Positions 17,047 through 25,879 of a DNA stretch of 64,000 bases are shown here, piece after piece. Positions within the stretch are counted from its first letter, which is position 1. Every line of letters starts with the position of its first letter. Both the position numbers and the translations under genes were made by a program. The DNA is from Streptomyces sulfonofaciens. GTDB taxonomy: Bacteria; Actinomycetota; Actinomycetes; Streptomycetales; Streptomycetaceae. Below the pieces are notes generated by a model that saw only the letters and a list, made by a program, of their open reading frames with translations, had not been told where the DNA came from and searched no databases. Location: the NCBI RefSeq assembly GCF_014656295.1, contig NZ_BNCD01000006.1, positions 186,001 through 250,000 on the forward strand, read 5' to 3'.

Positions 17047-17228
17047 CCGTGCGGCCTTTCGGTTATTTTCGAGATGATTCCCGCTTCTTCCCCGTACCTC
17101 GGTAAACAGTTTCTCTTCAGGTGGACCCGAAGCACGCCAAGATGCTGGACGGCGCGCTAGGATCGGCGCGAAAAATCAGGCCGGACGGGCACCGTGGGAC
17201 GGGTTGCCACATAAACAGGGGGAAGCTT

Positions 17229-18164
17229 GTGACCGAGTGGATATTGGCATTCGATGCCGACTGTCGATTCTGTGAAGAAGTGGTGAATCGGGTTCGCGCG
17301 TCCGTCGACGGCACATTGACGACCGCGGGCCTCAAGGAACCCCGTATTCGCGACCTGCGCACGCGTGCCCTGGGGGAAGGGGCCGAGTGGGCCCCGACCC
17401 TGTTGGCGGTCAACGGCGACCAGGTGCGGGCCTGGACCGGAACCGCACTGTCCCTCCGCCTGGCGCGGCTGTTGGGGCCGTCGGACTCGCTGCGGGTGGT
17501 GCGCGCGCTCCGCGGTCTCGATGTGCTGCGGTCCCCGAGCCGCCGAGGGATCCTCAAGGCCGTGCCGGGGCTGGCCCTGGGAACGTTTCTGATCACCGGC
17601 GGCCTGGCAGCCTCACCCGCGCAGGCCCTGACCCGCGCCAAGGGCAGTAAGGCGTCGCGATGGGTGAAGGCCAATCTCGACCGGCTGCCTTCCGGCTACT
17701 CCGAGTTCGCCTCCTACCCCGCGGACTATCGGCGCGCCATTTACGGGGCGCTGTCCGCCTCGGCTCGGAGCGATCTGTGGGTGGCGCACTTCGCGAACTA
17801 CCGGAAGACACATCCCGGCCTGTCGGCCGAGCAGTCCGCCGTCCTGGACGACGCGACGCGGCTGGCACCGCAGATCATCGCGGGGCGCGAGCAGGGAACA
17901 GCCCTCGAAGGGCTACGAACGGCGGCTGCCGCGGCGTTCGGCGAAAGCGGGGCGCAGGCGATGCTCATGACGCTGGGCCCTGCCGACACACAGAGTGTGA
18001 CGCCGCGGAGCGGCGAGAGCATCCAGGTCCTCGACTGCAATTCCCAGTGCGCAACGATCGGAAGCTGCGACACGGTGTGCTACGCCAATCCGTATTACTG
18101 CAACTGGACCGACTACGGCTGCGGTCCACTGTGGCTGGGAGCATGCGACGGGTACTGCATCTGA
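17229..18164 (+). CDS. Fulvocin C-like bacteriocin precursor with thiol-oxidoreductase-like N-terminus
   Basis: GTG 17229 follows GGGGGAAG (17218-17225) and gives 311 residues. Residues 1-100 resemble the DCC/thioredoxin-like family (FDADCRFC with CxxC at 12-15). Residues 105-133 form a Tat-like signal (SRRGILK, then a hydrophobic core, ending ASPAQA). Residues 142-250 carry the conserved helical leader of fulvocin C-related proteins (RLPSGYSEFASYPADYRRAIYGALS, HPGLSAEQSAVLDDA). The last 42 residues contain eight cysteines (270, 274, 280, 284, 291, 298, 306, 310); fulvocin C itself has eight in four disulfides. The product is probably exported and processed to a disulfide-rich peptide. No immunity or protease gene is adjacent that I can recognise. 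Confidence 0.75.
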   Translation: MTEWILAFDADCRFCEEVVNRVRASVDGTLTTAGLKEPRIRDLRTRALGEGAEWAPTLLAVNGDQVRAWTGTALSLRLARLLGPSDSLRVVRALRGLDVLRSPSRRGILKAVPGLALGTFLITGGLAASPAQALTRAKGSKASRWVKANLDRLPSGYSEFASYPADYRRAIYGALSASARSDLWVAHFANYRKTHPGLSAEQSAVLDDATRLAPQIIAGREQGTALEGLRTAAAAAFGESGAQAMLMTLGPADTQSVTPRSGESIQVLDCNSQCATIGSCDTVCYANPYYCNWTDYGCGPLWLGACDGYCI

Positions 18165-18397
18165 GCCACCCCTGCTCGGAGCACACGCCTTCCCATGACC
18201 GGCTGGGGTACTTGAGGGTGGTGGCGAGGGCGGTCCAGGCGGTGGTTGACACGCGAAGCAGGCCGGGCCGCGGGGTCGGATCCGGTGCGCCCGGCTGGGG
18301 GCGGGCCGACGGCACGGACGTGCGCGCGGGTGCCGCCCGGTCGTCTCGCCATGGCGCCTTCTAGGACCGGCGAACAGGGCGACGAGGTCTCGGGCGG

Positions 18398-19013
18398 TCA
18401 GCGGCGGGGACCGCCCTTCGCGGACGCCGCTTTCCGGCGTGCCCGAGCCCGGTCGAGGAAGTACGCGCACGGGCCCACCACCACGGCCGCCGCGAGTCCG
18501 TACACCGCCAGCCAGAGGGTCGTGGCCCGCCAGGCAGTCGGCCACGGCGTCATGGCTCCGGATGCTCCGTGCGTCAGCCAGGGCGGCACGTTCGCGACCG
18601 GCGGGGTCCGCTGGCGGGGCCGTGACGCGTGCGCGCTCGAACCGTCCCAGCCCGCGGCACTGGCTGCGGGTGCCGGGGACCGGGAACAGCCACGCCCAGC
18701 GTTGCAGCATCGGAGCCGGCGCGATCGCGAGGCACAGGCCCACAACCAGCGAGTACGCCGCCAGGTTCACGGCGTACGCGGACCGGAGGCCGGGCGCCCA
18801 CGTCGGCAGGCGGCGGAAGCAGAAGATCAGTGCGAGAAGCGTCGCTCCGATGTACGTGGCGAACCACTGCCAGGAACCCTGCGCGAGGGTGACCGTCAGC
18901 ACGGCGGCAAGCGCGATGCCGATGACTCCCGGCTGAGCGAGGGTCCCGTGGGGGGTCCCGTGGCCGTCCGCGCCGCCGTTCTTCCGGCCTCCTGGGCGGC
19001 TGGGGTCGTCCAC
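18398..19013 (-). pseudogene. Polytopic membrane protein gene with a frameshift
   Basis: GTG 19013 (VDDPSRPGGRKNGG) is preceded by GGGAGAGACC. The first frame encodes three hydrophobic helices (VIGIALAAVLTVTLA, YIGATLLALIFCF, YAVNLAAYSLVVGLCLAIA) up to WAWLFPVPGT. A sensible continuation (WLTHGASG..., then helix TLWLAVYGLAAAVVVGPCAYFL and a basic tail ending KGGPRR) is in another frame. A one-base shift near 18670-18690 would restore one protein of about 205 residues. It may be a real mutation or a sequencing indel. Function unknown. Confidence 0.5.
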
Positions 19014-19423
19014 GGTCTCTCCCGGCTGCGCTGGGAAGCCACCAGTGTGCGTGCCGATCGCTCCCTCGGCCCCGCGCCGTGGTGGACGGGTCGAAAGTCC
19101 CGCCCGCTTGGCGGTAAGGGCCCGCGCCCGGGCCGAACAACCGGTCACAGGGTCCCGTGCCCGCACTGCCTCGGGTCGGGGAGCAGTACGGCACAGAGAC
19201 CGAGGCGCCCCTGGACGACCGCCTTCCAGGAACCCCGGACGGCGGGGCGGGCAGCGGACGGGCGGGGGGCTGTCGTCCCACCCGATCAGCGCGCGGGGAC
19301 CGTCGGCCCGGTCCCGCACTGGTGTTCAATGGCCCCGGGACCCCGCGTTGCGATCGGCCGGCGGTTCCGTCCGCCGACAGCCCCGTGCCACGGCGCCGTA
19401 CCACCGAAGTGAGGCCGCAGCAG
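19014..19423. other. Gap between divergent membrane-protein and MFS genes
   Basis: GC-rich sequence with long antisense-type open frames but no frame with convincing start and composition. It should contain both divergent promoters. I see no clear operator or hairpin. The 233-bp gap at 18165-18397 is likewise without a recognisable feature. Confidence 0.4.
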
Positions 19424-20713
19424 GTGAGTTCCCGTCCCGTGACCCTCCGGAGCCTGATACCGGCCGTGTTCCTGCCGACTCTGATCTTCGAGACGGGGAT
19501 GGGCGCCCTCGCTCCGGTGCTCGCGCTCAGCGGCAGGGCGCTCGGGGCCTCCGTCGGTACCGCGAGCCTGGTCCTCGCGCTCCTCGGGGTGGGGCAGATC
19601 CTCGGGGACGTACCGGCCGGCGCACTCGCCGCGAGACTCGGTGACCGCAAGGCGATGCTGGTCGCCTCGGGGGTCGCGATGGTGACACTGACCGGGTGCG
19701 CACTGGCCACGCGCGTGTGGCTGCTCGCCCTCGCGGTGACCGCCACCGGGGCGACGAACGCCGTGTTCATCCTGGCCCGGCAGTCCTACCTCGCGGAGGT
19801 GGTCCCCACCGGGCTGAGGGCCCGGGCGCTGTCCACGCTGGGCGGCATGTCACGGGTCGGCGCCTTCGTCGGCCCCTTCATCGGGGCCGCCGTCCTGACG
19901 GGCCGGCCGTTGCGGGACATCTACTGGCTGGCGCTGCTGTTCACCGTCATGACCGTCGTGGCGCTGCTCGTCGTGCCCGACATCGCCGACCCGGCCAAGG
20001 CCGCTCCCGGCGGTGCGGCGCCCGTCTCGGTGCGCACCGTGGTGAGCCGGCACCGCAAGGTCTTCCTGACCCTCGGCCTCGCCGTCCTCCTGGTGGGTTC
20101 GGTCAGGGCCACCCGGCAGACGGTACTGCCGCTGTGGGCCGAACACCTGGGCCAGAGCCCGTCGTCCACCAGTGTCATCTTCGGCATCGCAGGGCTGGTC
20201 GACACCCTGACGTTCTACCCCTCGGGGAAGGTGATGGACCGGGCCGGCCGGCTGTGGATCGCGGTGCCCTCCATGCTGGTGCTGGGACTGTCCCAGGCCG
20301 CTCTGCCGCTCACGCACGGACTGGCCTCGCTGACCGTCGTCGCCCTGCTCATCGGGTTCGGCAACGGCATCGGCAGCGGGATCCTGATGACCCTCGGCGC
20401 GGATGTGGCGCCGCCGCGGACCCGCTCGCAGTTCCTCGGCGTCTGGCGGCTGTGCGCCGACTCGGGGAGCGCCGGCGGACCGCTCGTCGTGTCGGCGGCC
20501 GCGGCGCTGGGCAGTCTGGCGACCGGGATCGCCGTGATGGGCGGCATGGGCGTCGTCGCGGCCGCGGCCCTGCTGCGATGGGTGCCGCGCTACTCGGAGT
20601 TCGCCACCAAGGGCACCCGTCGCACGAGCACGCAGGTGCCGGCCCCGCAGCCGCCACCGCCCGAGGACCCCGGCACCTCGAAGGCGGTGCCCGGGCCGGG
20701 CGCCCGGGACTGA
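19424..20713 (+). CDS. Major facilitator superfamily transporter
   Basis: The 429-residue protein has about 12 hydrophobic helices. The loop 2-3 motif is AARLGDRKAMLVASG, and the central loop carries SRHRKVFLTLG before the second half. GTG 19424 (VSSRPVTLRSLIP) is chosen because GAGG lies at 19411-19414; upstream codons would add a Pro/Arg-rich leader. The C-terminal ~50 residues are a Pro-rich cytoplasmic tail. The substrate cannot be told. The order of motifs and the NGIGSGILMTLGADVAPPRTRSQFLGVWR segment suggest a drug or metabolite exporter of the DHA type. It is transcribed away from the membrane-protein pseudogene. Confidence 0.85.
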   Translation: MSSRPVTLRSLIPAVFLPTLIFETGMGALAPVLALSGRALGASVGTASLVLALLGVGQILGDVPAGALAARLGDRKAMLVASGVAMVTLTGCALATRVWLLALAVTATGATNAVFILARQSYLAEVVPTGLRARALSTLGGMSRVGAFVGPFIGAAVLTGRPLRDIYWLALLFTVMTVVALLVVPDIADPAKAAPGGAAPVSVRTVVSRHRKVFLTLGLAVLLVGSVRATRQTVLPLWAEHLGQSPSSTSVIFGIAGLVDTLTFYPSGKVMDRAGRLWIAVPSMLVLGLSQAALPLTHGLASLTVVALLIGFGNGIGSGILMTLGADVAPPRTRSQFLGVWRLCADSGSAGGPLVVSAAAALGSLATGIAVMGGMGVVAAAALLRWVPRYSEFATKGTRRTSTQVPAPQPPPPEDPGTSKAVPGPGARD

Positions 20714-21010
20714 GGACTCCCCACGGCGAGGCCCGGTCCCACGGCAGCCGGGTACTCCGCGGTGGGTCCGAGCACGCCCTGTCGCCCGACGGCACACCGC
20801 ACCGCGATATGCCGTCGGAGACGCGCCGGGCGGGCCGGCGGCGGGCCGGGGCCGAGGCGGGCCGGACCCGGGGCCGGCCGGGCCGCGCAGCCGGCGGGGG
20901 CGCACGCCCGGCCGGAGTGTGCGTCCGGCCGGAGTGTGCGTCCGGCCGCGGCCGGACGACTCCGGTGGCCCGCGGTCGCGCGCCGTCGCGCGGAACGTCA
21001 CGTCACTGCG
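20714..21010. other. GC-rich gap with a 17-bp tandem repeat
   Basis: Convergent gap between the MFS and LPMO genes. GGAGTGTGCGTCCGGCC occurs twice in tandem at 20914-20947, inside a long run of CGG/GCC-rich sequence able to form hairpins that could stop transcription from both sides. No gene is seen. Confidence 0.5.
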
Positions 21011-21688
21011 TCAGAAGGTCACGTCACTGCAGAAGAAGTAGATCTGGTCCGCGTGCGAGGCCTTCCAGATCGTGTAGACCACGTGGTGACCGGTGCGGCC
21101 GGGCGCACTGACGCCGACGGTGTAGTGGCTGGCGGGCGCGTACCTGCCGGTCGTGGCCACCTGCTGCAGGTCGCCCCAGTCCAGGGCGTCCGTCTCGGCG
21201 TTGTAGCCCTGCTTGGTCACGTAGACCTGGAGGTAGTCGGCACCGTGCAGGGCCTGGTCCAGGACGTCGACGGTGAAGTTGCTGCTGATCCGCGAGGTCT
21301 TCCACGGGCCGGGGGTGTCCATGGAGTCGTACCTGCCGTCCCCGGTGTGGCCGGCGCTGCAGAGCTGGTTGTCGGGGATGAAGGCCTTGAAGTCGCCGCC
21401 CGTGCCCTCGCGGTACAGGCCGTTCCAGTTCCACATGGCGTTGGTGTCGTGCTGCCAGGCCTGCCAGCACATGGGGTCCTGCTGCTCCATGGCCGGGTTC
21501 TGGAAGTCGCTGCCCCAGCGCTGCCAGCAGCCGTAGTTGCGGGAGACGGGGTCCGCCGTCGAGCCGTGGGCGGAGGCGGTCGGGCTGAACAAGGGCGTCG
21601 CCAGGAGCATGGCGGCGGCCAGGACCGCAAGGAGGGCGCGGAGGGGCCAGCCATGTGCGTCGGTGCGTTCAGGTCTCAGCGATAACAC
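21011..21688 (-). CDS. Secreted AA10 lytic polysaccharide monooxygenase
   Basis: GTG 21688 is preceded by GAGGAG and gives 225 residues. A signal peptide ends ...SPTASA before His41, so the mature enzyme begins with His1 as required for the copper histidine brace. The second brace His is His148 in LHGADY. The typical AA10 motifs are present: SRNYGCWQRWGSDFQNPAM, DPMCWQAW, WNWNGLYR, GRTGHHVVYTIWKASHADQIYFFCSDV. There is no carbohydrate-binding module. The enzyme oxidatively cleaves crystalline cellulose or chitin outside the cell. A perfect CebR operator lies 39 bp upstream of the start, so cellobiose-responsive repression is likely. Confidence 0.93.
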   Translation of the reverse strand: MLSLRPERTDAHGWPLRALLAVLAAAMLLATPLFSPTASAHGSTADPVSRNYGCWQRWGSDFQNPAMEQQDPMCWQAWQHDTNAMWNWNGLYREGTGGDFKAFIPDNQLCSAGHTGDGRYDSMDTPGPWKTSRISSNFTVDVLDQALHGADYLQVYVTKQGYNAETDALDWGDLQQVATTGRYAPASHYTVGVSAPGRTGHHVVYTIWKASHADQIYFFCSDVTF

Positions 21689-21726
21689 TGCGACTCCTCG
21701 TCCGGAGGGGTGGATGTCGTCCGGTT

Positions 21727-21740
21727 TGGGAGCGCTCCCA
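21727..21740. promoter_or_regulatory. CebR box
   Basis: TGGGAGCGCTCCCA is a perfect 14-bp palindrome and equals the known CebR operator of Streptomyces cellulose/cello-oligosaccharide genes. It sits 39-52 bp upstream of the LPMO start codon, in the promoter region. Confidence 0.9.
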
Positions 21741-21964
21741 TTGCCCTGTGTTCCCTGGGGCGGGTCACTGAAACGCTCCAAATGGCGGTGACTCGTGACA
21801 ACAGCCGACCGTTTCCGGCCGGTTCCGGGCAGGGGAACGGAACCGGCCATGGGACCGGGCCATGGGACCGGGCCATGGGACCGCAACCGGTCAGGGGAAA
21901 GGGAGGCACGGGAGGCGAGGGCCCGCCGGCGCGCCCCGTCCCCGACCGTCCTACAGTCCGTCGC

Positions 21965-22867
21965 ATGGACTGGATCGAGCGGGTGGGGAACCTGCGGCAG
22001 TGGTCGCGGAACGGGTTACGCGCCCCGCACAAGCCGCTGTTGCTGCTGTACGCGCTGGGACGGTTCCAGCGGGAGCCCGACCGGGCGCTCCGCTACTCGG
22101 AGATCGAGCACGACCTGAAGGCGCTGCTCCAGGACTACGGACCGCCGCACCGCACCTCGCCCTCCTACCCCTTCCACCACCTGGCCGGTGACGGGGTCTG
22201 GGAGGTGCTGACGGACCGCGGCACGACCAGTTCGGGGACGGGCGTCCGCGCGCTGCGGGAGAGCGGTGCGCAGGGGCGGCTGGTCCCGGAGCTGCGGTCC
22301 GCGCTCTCGGGCGACCCGGCGCTGGTCGGCCGGCTCGCGCAGGTCCTGCTGGAGGTGCACTTCCCGCCCTCGCTCCACTCGGACATCGCCTCCGACGTGG
22401 GGCTCGACCTCGATGTGCCCGACAGGGCCGTGCGGGCCGCCGCGGCACCGGGAGACCGGCGGCGCGCGGCGGACCTGCGCAGGCGGGTGCTGGTCGCGTA
22501 CGAGTACCGCTGCGCCTTCTGCGGCTTCGACGGGGCGATCGGACGGGTGCCGGTCGGGCTGGAGGCCGCCCACGTACGGTGGTGGGCGTTCCAGGGCGCG
22601 GACGAACTCTCCAACGCGCTGTGCCTGTGCTCCCTGCACCACAAGCTTCTCGACAAGGGGGTGCTGGGCCTCGACGCCGGGCGCCGGATCATCGTCTCGC
22701 AGGAGTTCGTCGGACGCAGCACGGCAGCCCGCAGCCATGTGCTCGACCTTGCCGGCCGCGCACTGATCGGACCTCAGAACGGCAGCGCTCCGGTTGCTCC
22801 TGACAACGTCAACTGGCACACGGCGCAGGTCTTCCGGGGCGCGGCACGGGTGGTCGGCGGGATCTGA
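21965..22867 (+). CDS. Phosphorothioate-dependent type IV restriction endonuclease (SBD-HNH)
   Basis: The 300-residue protein starts at ATG 21965 and has two domains. Residues 1-130 match the sulfur-binding domain (GLRAPHKPLLLLYALGRF, YPFHHLAGDGVWEV). Residues 170-245 form an HNH nuclease (CAFC at 183-186, LEAAHVRWW with His203, SNALCLCSLHHKLLD with Asn217 and His pair). This two-domain build without an SRA domain is like SprMcrA of S. pristinaespiralis and shorter than ScoMcrA. Such enzymes cleave DNA carrying phosphorothioate modification made by Dnd systems. No dnd genes are in the window, as expected, since the two are incompatible. It is a single-gene barrier to modified incoming DNA. 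Confidence 0.85.
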   Translation: MDWIERVGNLRQWSRNGLRAPHKPLLLLYALGRFQREPDRALRYSEIEHDLKALLQDYGPPHRTSPSYPFHHLAGDGVWEVLTDRGTTSSGTGVRALRESGAQGRLVPELRSALSGDPALVGRLAQVLLEVHFPPSLHSDIASDVGLDLDVPDRAVRAAAAPGDRRRAADLRRRVLVAYEYRCAFCGFDGAIGRVPVGLEAAHVRWWAFQGADELSNALCLCSLHHKLLDKGVLGLDAGRRIIVSQEFVGRSTAARSHVLDLAGRALIGPQNGSAPVAPDNVNWHTAQVFRGAARVVGGI

Positions 22868-22957
22868 CCCGGGGAGGGACCGGTGCCGGCCGGGCGGGAA
22901 GCCACCGCCGGGCGGGAAGCCCCACCGAGCGGGAGAGCCCCCACCGGACAGGGCCGG

Positions 22958-23452
22958 TCACGGAGAGCACCGGTCCGGACAGAGTCGGTCACGGACCGGG
23001 CCGACCGGGGCCGAGGGGGGCCGGTCGGCGCAGGCGCAGCCGCATGTGCAGGGCCCGTGCGGCGACAGCACGCTGCGCGACAGGGCCCGTGCCCGACCGG
23101 GTACGGGCACGAGGTCCCAGCGGGCGGCGATGGACGCCAGGGCCGGCACGGCCTCGGTGAGTCCGAACGTCTCCCCCACGCACCGGGTCGGCCCCGATCC
23201 GAACGCCAGGAAGCCTTCCGGCGGCACCCGTGTCGTGCCGTCGGCACGGCGCCGCCAGCGGTCGGGCAGGAAGCGGTCGGCGTCCCGGTGCAGGTCGGAA
23301 CGGTGGTGCACGACGTACGGGCTGTGGACGACCATGCTCCCCGCAGGGATGCGGTGCCCGGCGAGCTCCGGGGATGCGGTGCCCGGCGAGCTCGGTGTCC
23401 CGTACGGCCGTGCGGGACAGCGCACCCACGCATGCCAACGGCGCACCTCCAC
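22958..23452 (-). pseudogene. C-terminal remnant of a cytochrome P450
   Basis: The frame includes ELAGHRIPAGSMVVHSPYVVHHR, ADRFLPDRW and FLAFGSGPTRCVGETFGLTEA. These are the meander and heme-binding FGxGxxxCxG parts of a P450, covering only about the last third of the enzyme. No oxygen-binding helix or N-terminal half can be found upstream (up to 23855). A short duplication (CCCGGCGAGCTC with flanks, about 23355-23395) repeats the ELAGHRIP codons at the broken edge. It is a truncated relic. The rest of 22868-23855 contains no other gene. Confidence 0.75.
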
Positions 23453-23807
23453 GGTGCGCCGCGACTACGGCCCCCGGTGCGTCCCGATCACACGTCCGCA
23501 TTTCCACACTTTCGTGTTTCACACTTTCGTGCTCTCAGAGCCCGCCGGGAGCCTGGCCGGTAAACCCGACAGGTCCTCTGCTAAGAGTCCTACCGTGGTC
23601 AACCGGTCTACTTACTAGGATTAGTCCGATTTGTCGTGAAGTCAAGGGATCCGGGGGATTGCAGAAGAAAAATCCGGCAGGAGACGAGCGCGCCGACCGC
23701 ACACGGGCCGAAGCCGGGACGGACGGCACCCGCGCGCGGTGAACGGCTGTCGCGCCGAGGGCGGGCACCTTCTTCGTGCCCGCGCTTCCTGCGCCCCCTC
23801 CGCAGGG

Positions 23808-23825
23808 ATACCGTCCGGACGGTAT
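23808..23825. promoter_or_regulatory. 18-bp perfect palindrome upstream of the serine hydrolase
   Basis: ATACCGTCCGGACGGTAT is an exact palindrome ending 30 bp before the GTG at 23856. Length and symmetry suit a TetR-family operator. No regulator gene is adjacent, so it would act in trans. Confidence 0.6.
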
Positions 23826-23855
23826 GAAGGTTCCGATGGTACGGAGGAGGAGACC

Positions 23856-25085
23856 GTGGGCGATTTCGGTGTGGAGGCGGATGCCGGTGAGCTCGGGTTC
23901 GACGCGGGGCGGCTCGCGCGCATGGACCGGTTCTACCAGCGCTACGTGGACGACGGCCTGCTGCCTGGGTGGCTGCTGGCCGTGAGCCGGGCGGGGCGCG
24001 TCGTCCACCTGTCCTCGTACGGCCACCGCGACGTGGCCTCGGGCCGGCCGGTCGAGACGGACACGCTGTGGCGCTGGTACTCCATGACCAAGCCCGTCAC
24101 CTCGGTGGCGGCGATGATGCTGTACGAGGAGGGCGCCTTCCAGCTCACCGACCCCGTCAGCCGCTTCATACCCTCCTTCGCCGATCTGAGGGTGTTCCGG
24201 GGCGGCAGCGACGTGAAGCCGGTGACCGAGCCCGTGACGGAGCCGGTCACCATCTGGCACCTGCTCACCCACACCGCCGGACTGACCTACGGCTTCCTGC
24301 GCGCCCACCCCGTCGACGCCATGCTGCGCGCCCGCGGCTTCGAGTGGACCCGGCCCAGGGAGTACGACCTCGCCAGGTCCGTGGACGCGTGGGCCGGGGT
24401 ACCACTGCTCTTCCAGCCGGGCACCGAGTGGAACTACTCCCTGGCCACCGACGTGCTGGGCCGCGTCGTCGAGGTGGCCTCCGGCCTGCGCCTCGACGAG
24501 TTCTTCCGCACCCGGATCTTCGAGCCGCTCGGGATGACCGAGACCGGCTTCCACATTCCCGCGGGGACCGAGGAGCGGCTCGCGTCGCTGTACGTCCCCG
24601 CTCCGGGCGGCATCACCCACGCCAAGGGCCTCTCCCAGGGCCCCACCGAGCCGCCCCGCCACCTGTCCGGAGGGGACGGCCTGCTCGGGCCGGCCCGCGA
24701 CTACCACCGTTTCAGCCAGATGCTGCTGGGGCGCGGCGCGTTCGACGGAGTGCGGCTGCTCGGTTCCCGCACGGTCGACTTCATGACGCGCAACCACCTG
24801 CCCGGCGGTGCCGACCTGGAGTCCTTCGGCAGGCGGCTGTTCGGCGAGGTGCCCTTCGAAGGGACGGGTTTCGGACTGGGCTTCTCCGTCGTCGAGGAAC
24901 CGGTGGCCCTGCACGGGCTCGCCTCCAAGGGCGAGTACGGCTGGGGCGGGGCGGCCAGCACGGTCTTCTGGGTCGACCCGGCGGAGGAGGTGACCGTCAT
25001 GTTCTTCACCCAGCTCCTGCCGTCCAGCACCTATCCGATCCGCTCCCAGCTCAGGGCCCTCGTTCAGCAGGCCCTGGTGGACTGA
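23856..25085 (+). CDS. Serine hydrolase, beta-lactamase class C/esterase family
   Basis: GTG 23856 follows GGAGGAG, giving 409 residues; the longer reading lacks a ribosome site. The SxxK motif is SMTK (Ser76, Lys79), and a Tyr motif NYS is seen in EWNYSLATDVLGRVVE. A third-motif-like HGLASKGEYGWGG is near the C-terminus. No signal peptide is visible, so the enzyme is probably cytoplasmic, like EstB-type esterases. The family hydrolyses esters, lactams or D-amino-acid peptides; the true substrate is unknown. The palindrome 30 bp upstream suggests repression by a TetR-type protein. Confidence 0.88.
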   Translation: MGDFGVEADAGELGFDAGRLARMDRFYQRYVDDGLLPGWLLAVSRAGRVVHLSSYGHRDVASGRPVETDTLWRWYSMTKPVTSVAAMMLYEEGAFQLTDPVSRFIPSFADLRVFRGGSDVKPVTEPVTEPVTIWHLLTHTAGLTYGFLRAHPVDAMLRARGFEWTRPREYDLARSVDAWAGVPLLFQPGTEWNYSLATDVLGRVVEVASGLRLDEFFRTRIFEPLGMTETGFHIPAGTEERLASLYVPAPGGITHAKGLSQGPTEPPRHLSGGDGLLGPARDYHRFSQMLLGRGAFDGVRLLGSRTVDFMTRNHLPGGADLESFGRRLFGEVPFEGTGFGLGFSVVEEPVALHGLASKGEYGWGGAASTVFWVDPAEEVTVMFFTQLLPSSTYPIRSQLRALVQQALVD

Positions 25086-25204
25086 GCCGGCGGTGCCCGC
25101 GGTTCGGCCGGTGCGGTGGGTTCCTCCGCGGCTCCGGCGGCCGGACAATGGGCGCGGGCGCGTGAGGTCGCGTCCGGTCGGGTGCAGGGAGCGAGGGGAG
25201 CGTC

Positions 25205-25879
25205 ATGGTGTTCGCGCGGGGTCGGGGATTGCGCATGCCCACGCCGGAGGAGGCGCCGGTGGGACGGGACGCGCTCGCGTACGCGGTTCCCGAGCGGCAC
25301 ACCGTCCTCGGTACGCCCCTCCAGGGCCCCTGCCCGGAGGGTTTCGAGGTCGCCGGGTTCGCGCTGGGCTGCTTCTGGGGCGGCGAGCGGGCGTTCTGGC
25401 GGACCCCGGGCGTGTGGACGACCCTGACGGGCTTCCAGGGCGGCTTCACCCCGCACCCGGTGGACGACGAGGTGCGCACCGGCCTGACCGGGCACGCCGA
25501 GACGGTACGGGTGGTGTTCGACCCGGCGAAGGTGGCCTACGCACGTCTGCTGCGGCTCTTCTGGGAGTCCCACGACCCCACTCAGGGCTTCCGCCAGGGC
25601 AACGACGTCGGCACCCACGTCAGGTCGATCGTCTTCGCCCACACCCCCGCCCAGCGTGCGGCGGCCGAGGAGTCCCGCCGCCGCTACCAGCAGGACCTTT
25701 CCGCCGCCGGCTACGGTGCGATCACCACGGAGATCCTCGACGCCGGGGACCACCCCTTCTACCCGGCACAGGCCCTGCACCAGCAGTACCTGGACAAGAA
25801 CCCGTGGGGCTACTGCGGGGCGGGCGGCACGGGCGTCGAGCTGAGCGAGCTGCCGAAGGCCGCACGCGGGGCGGCCTGA
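25205..25879 (+). CDS. Second MsrA paralogue lacking the last recycling cysteine
   Basis: The 224-residue protein starts at ATG 25205 (GAGGGGAG upstream). It has GCFWGGERAFW with catalytic Cys56, [16 protein letters not shown] and the recycling Cys204 in GYCGAGGTGV. The chain ends 15 residues after GGTGV (ELSELPKAARGAA) with no further cysteine. Classic thioredoxin-dependent MsrA has two C-terminal cysteines; here one is left, so recycling may differ (one Cys or glutathione/mycothiol-type). The gene stands alone between the hydrolase and clpP3. It is clearly related to the msrA at 450, with long identical blocks. Confidence 0.9.
   Translation: MVFARGRGLRMPTPEEAPVGRDALAYAVPERHTVLGTPLQGPCPEGFEVAGFALGCFWGGERAFWRTPGVWTTLTGFQGGFTPHPVDDEVRTGLTGHAETVRVVFDPAKVAYARLLRLFWESHDPTQGFRQGNDVGTHVRSIVFAHTPAQRAAAEESRRRYQQDLSAAGYGAITTEILDAGDHPFYPAQALHQQYLDKNPWGYCGAGGTGVELSELPKAARGAA

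Noticed and set aside
19157..19423. N-terminal extension of the MFS protein
   Set aside because: The extra residues are Pro/Arg-rich, and GAGG before GTG 19424 gives a better start.
22774..23452. A complete P450 gene
   Set aside because: Only the C-terminal third with the heme-binding loop is present; no start or oxygen-binding helix upstream.
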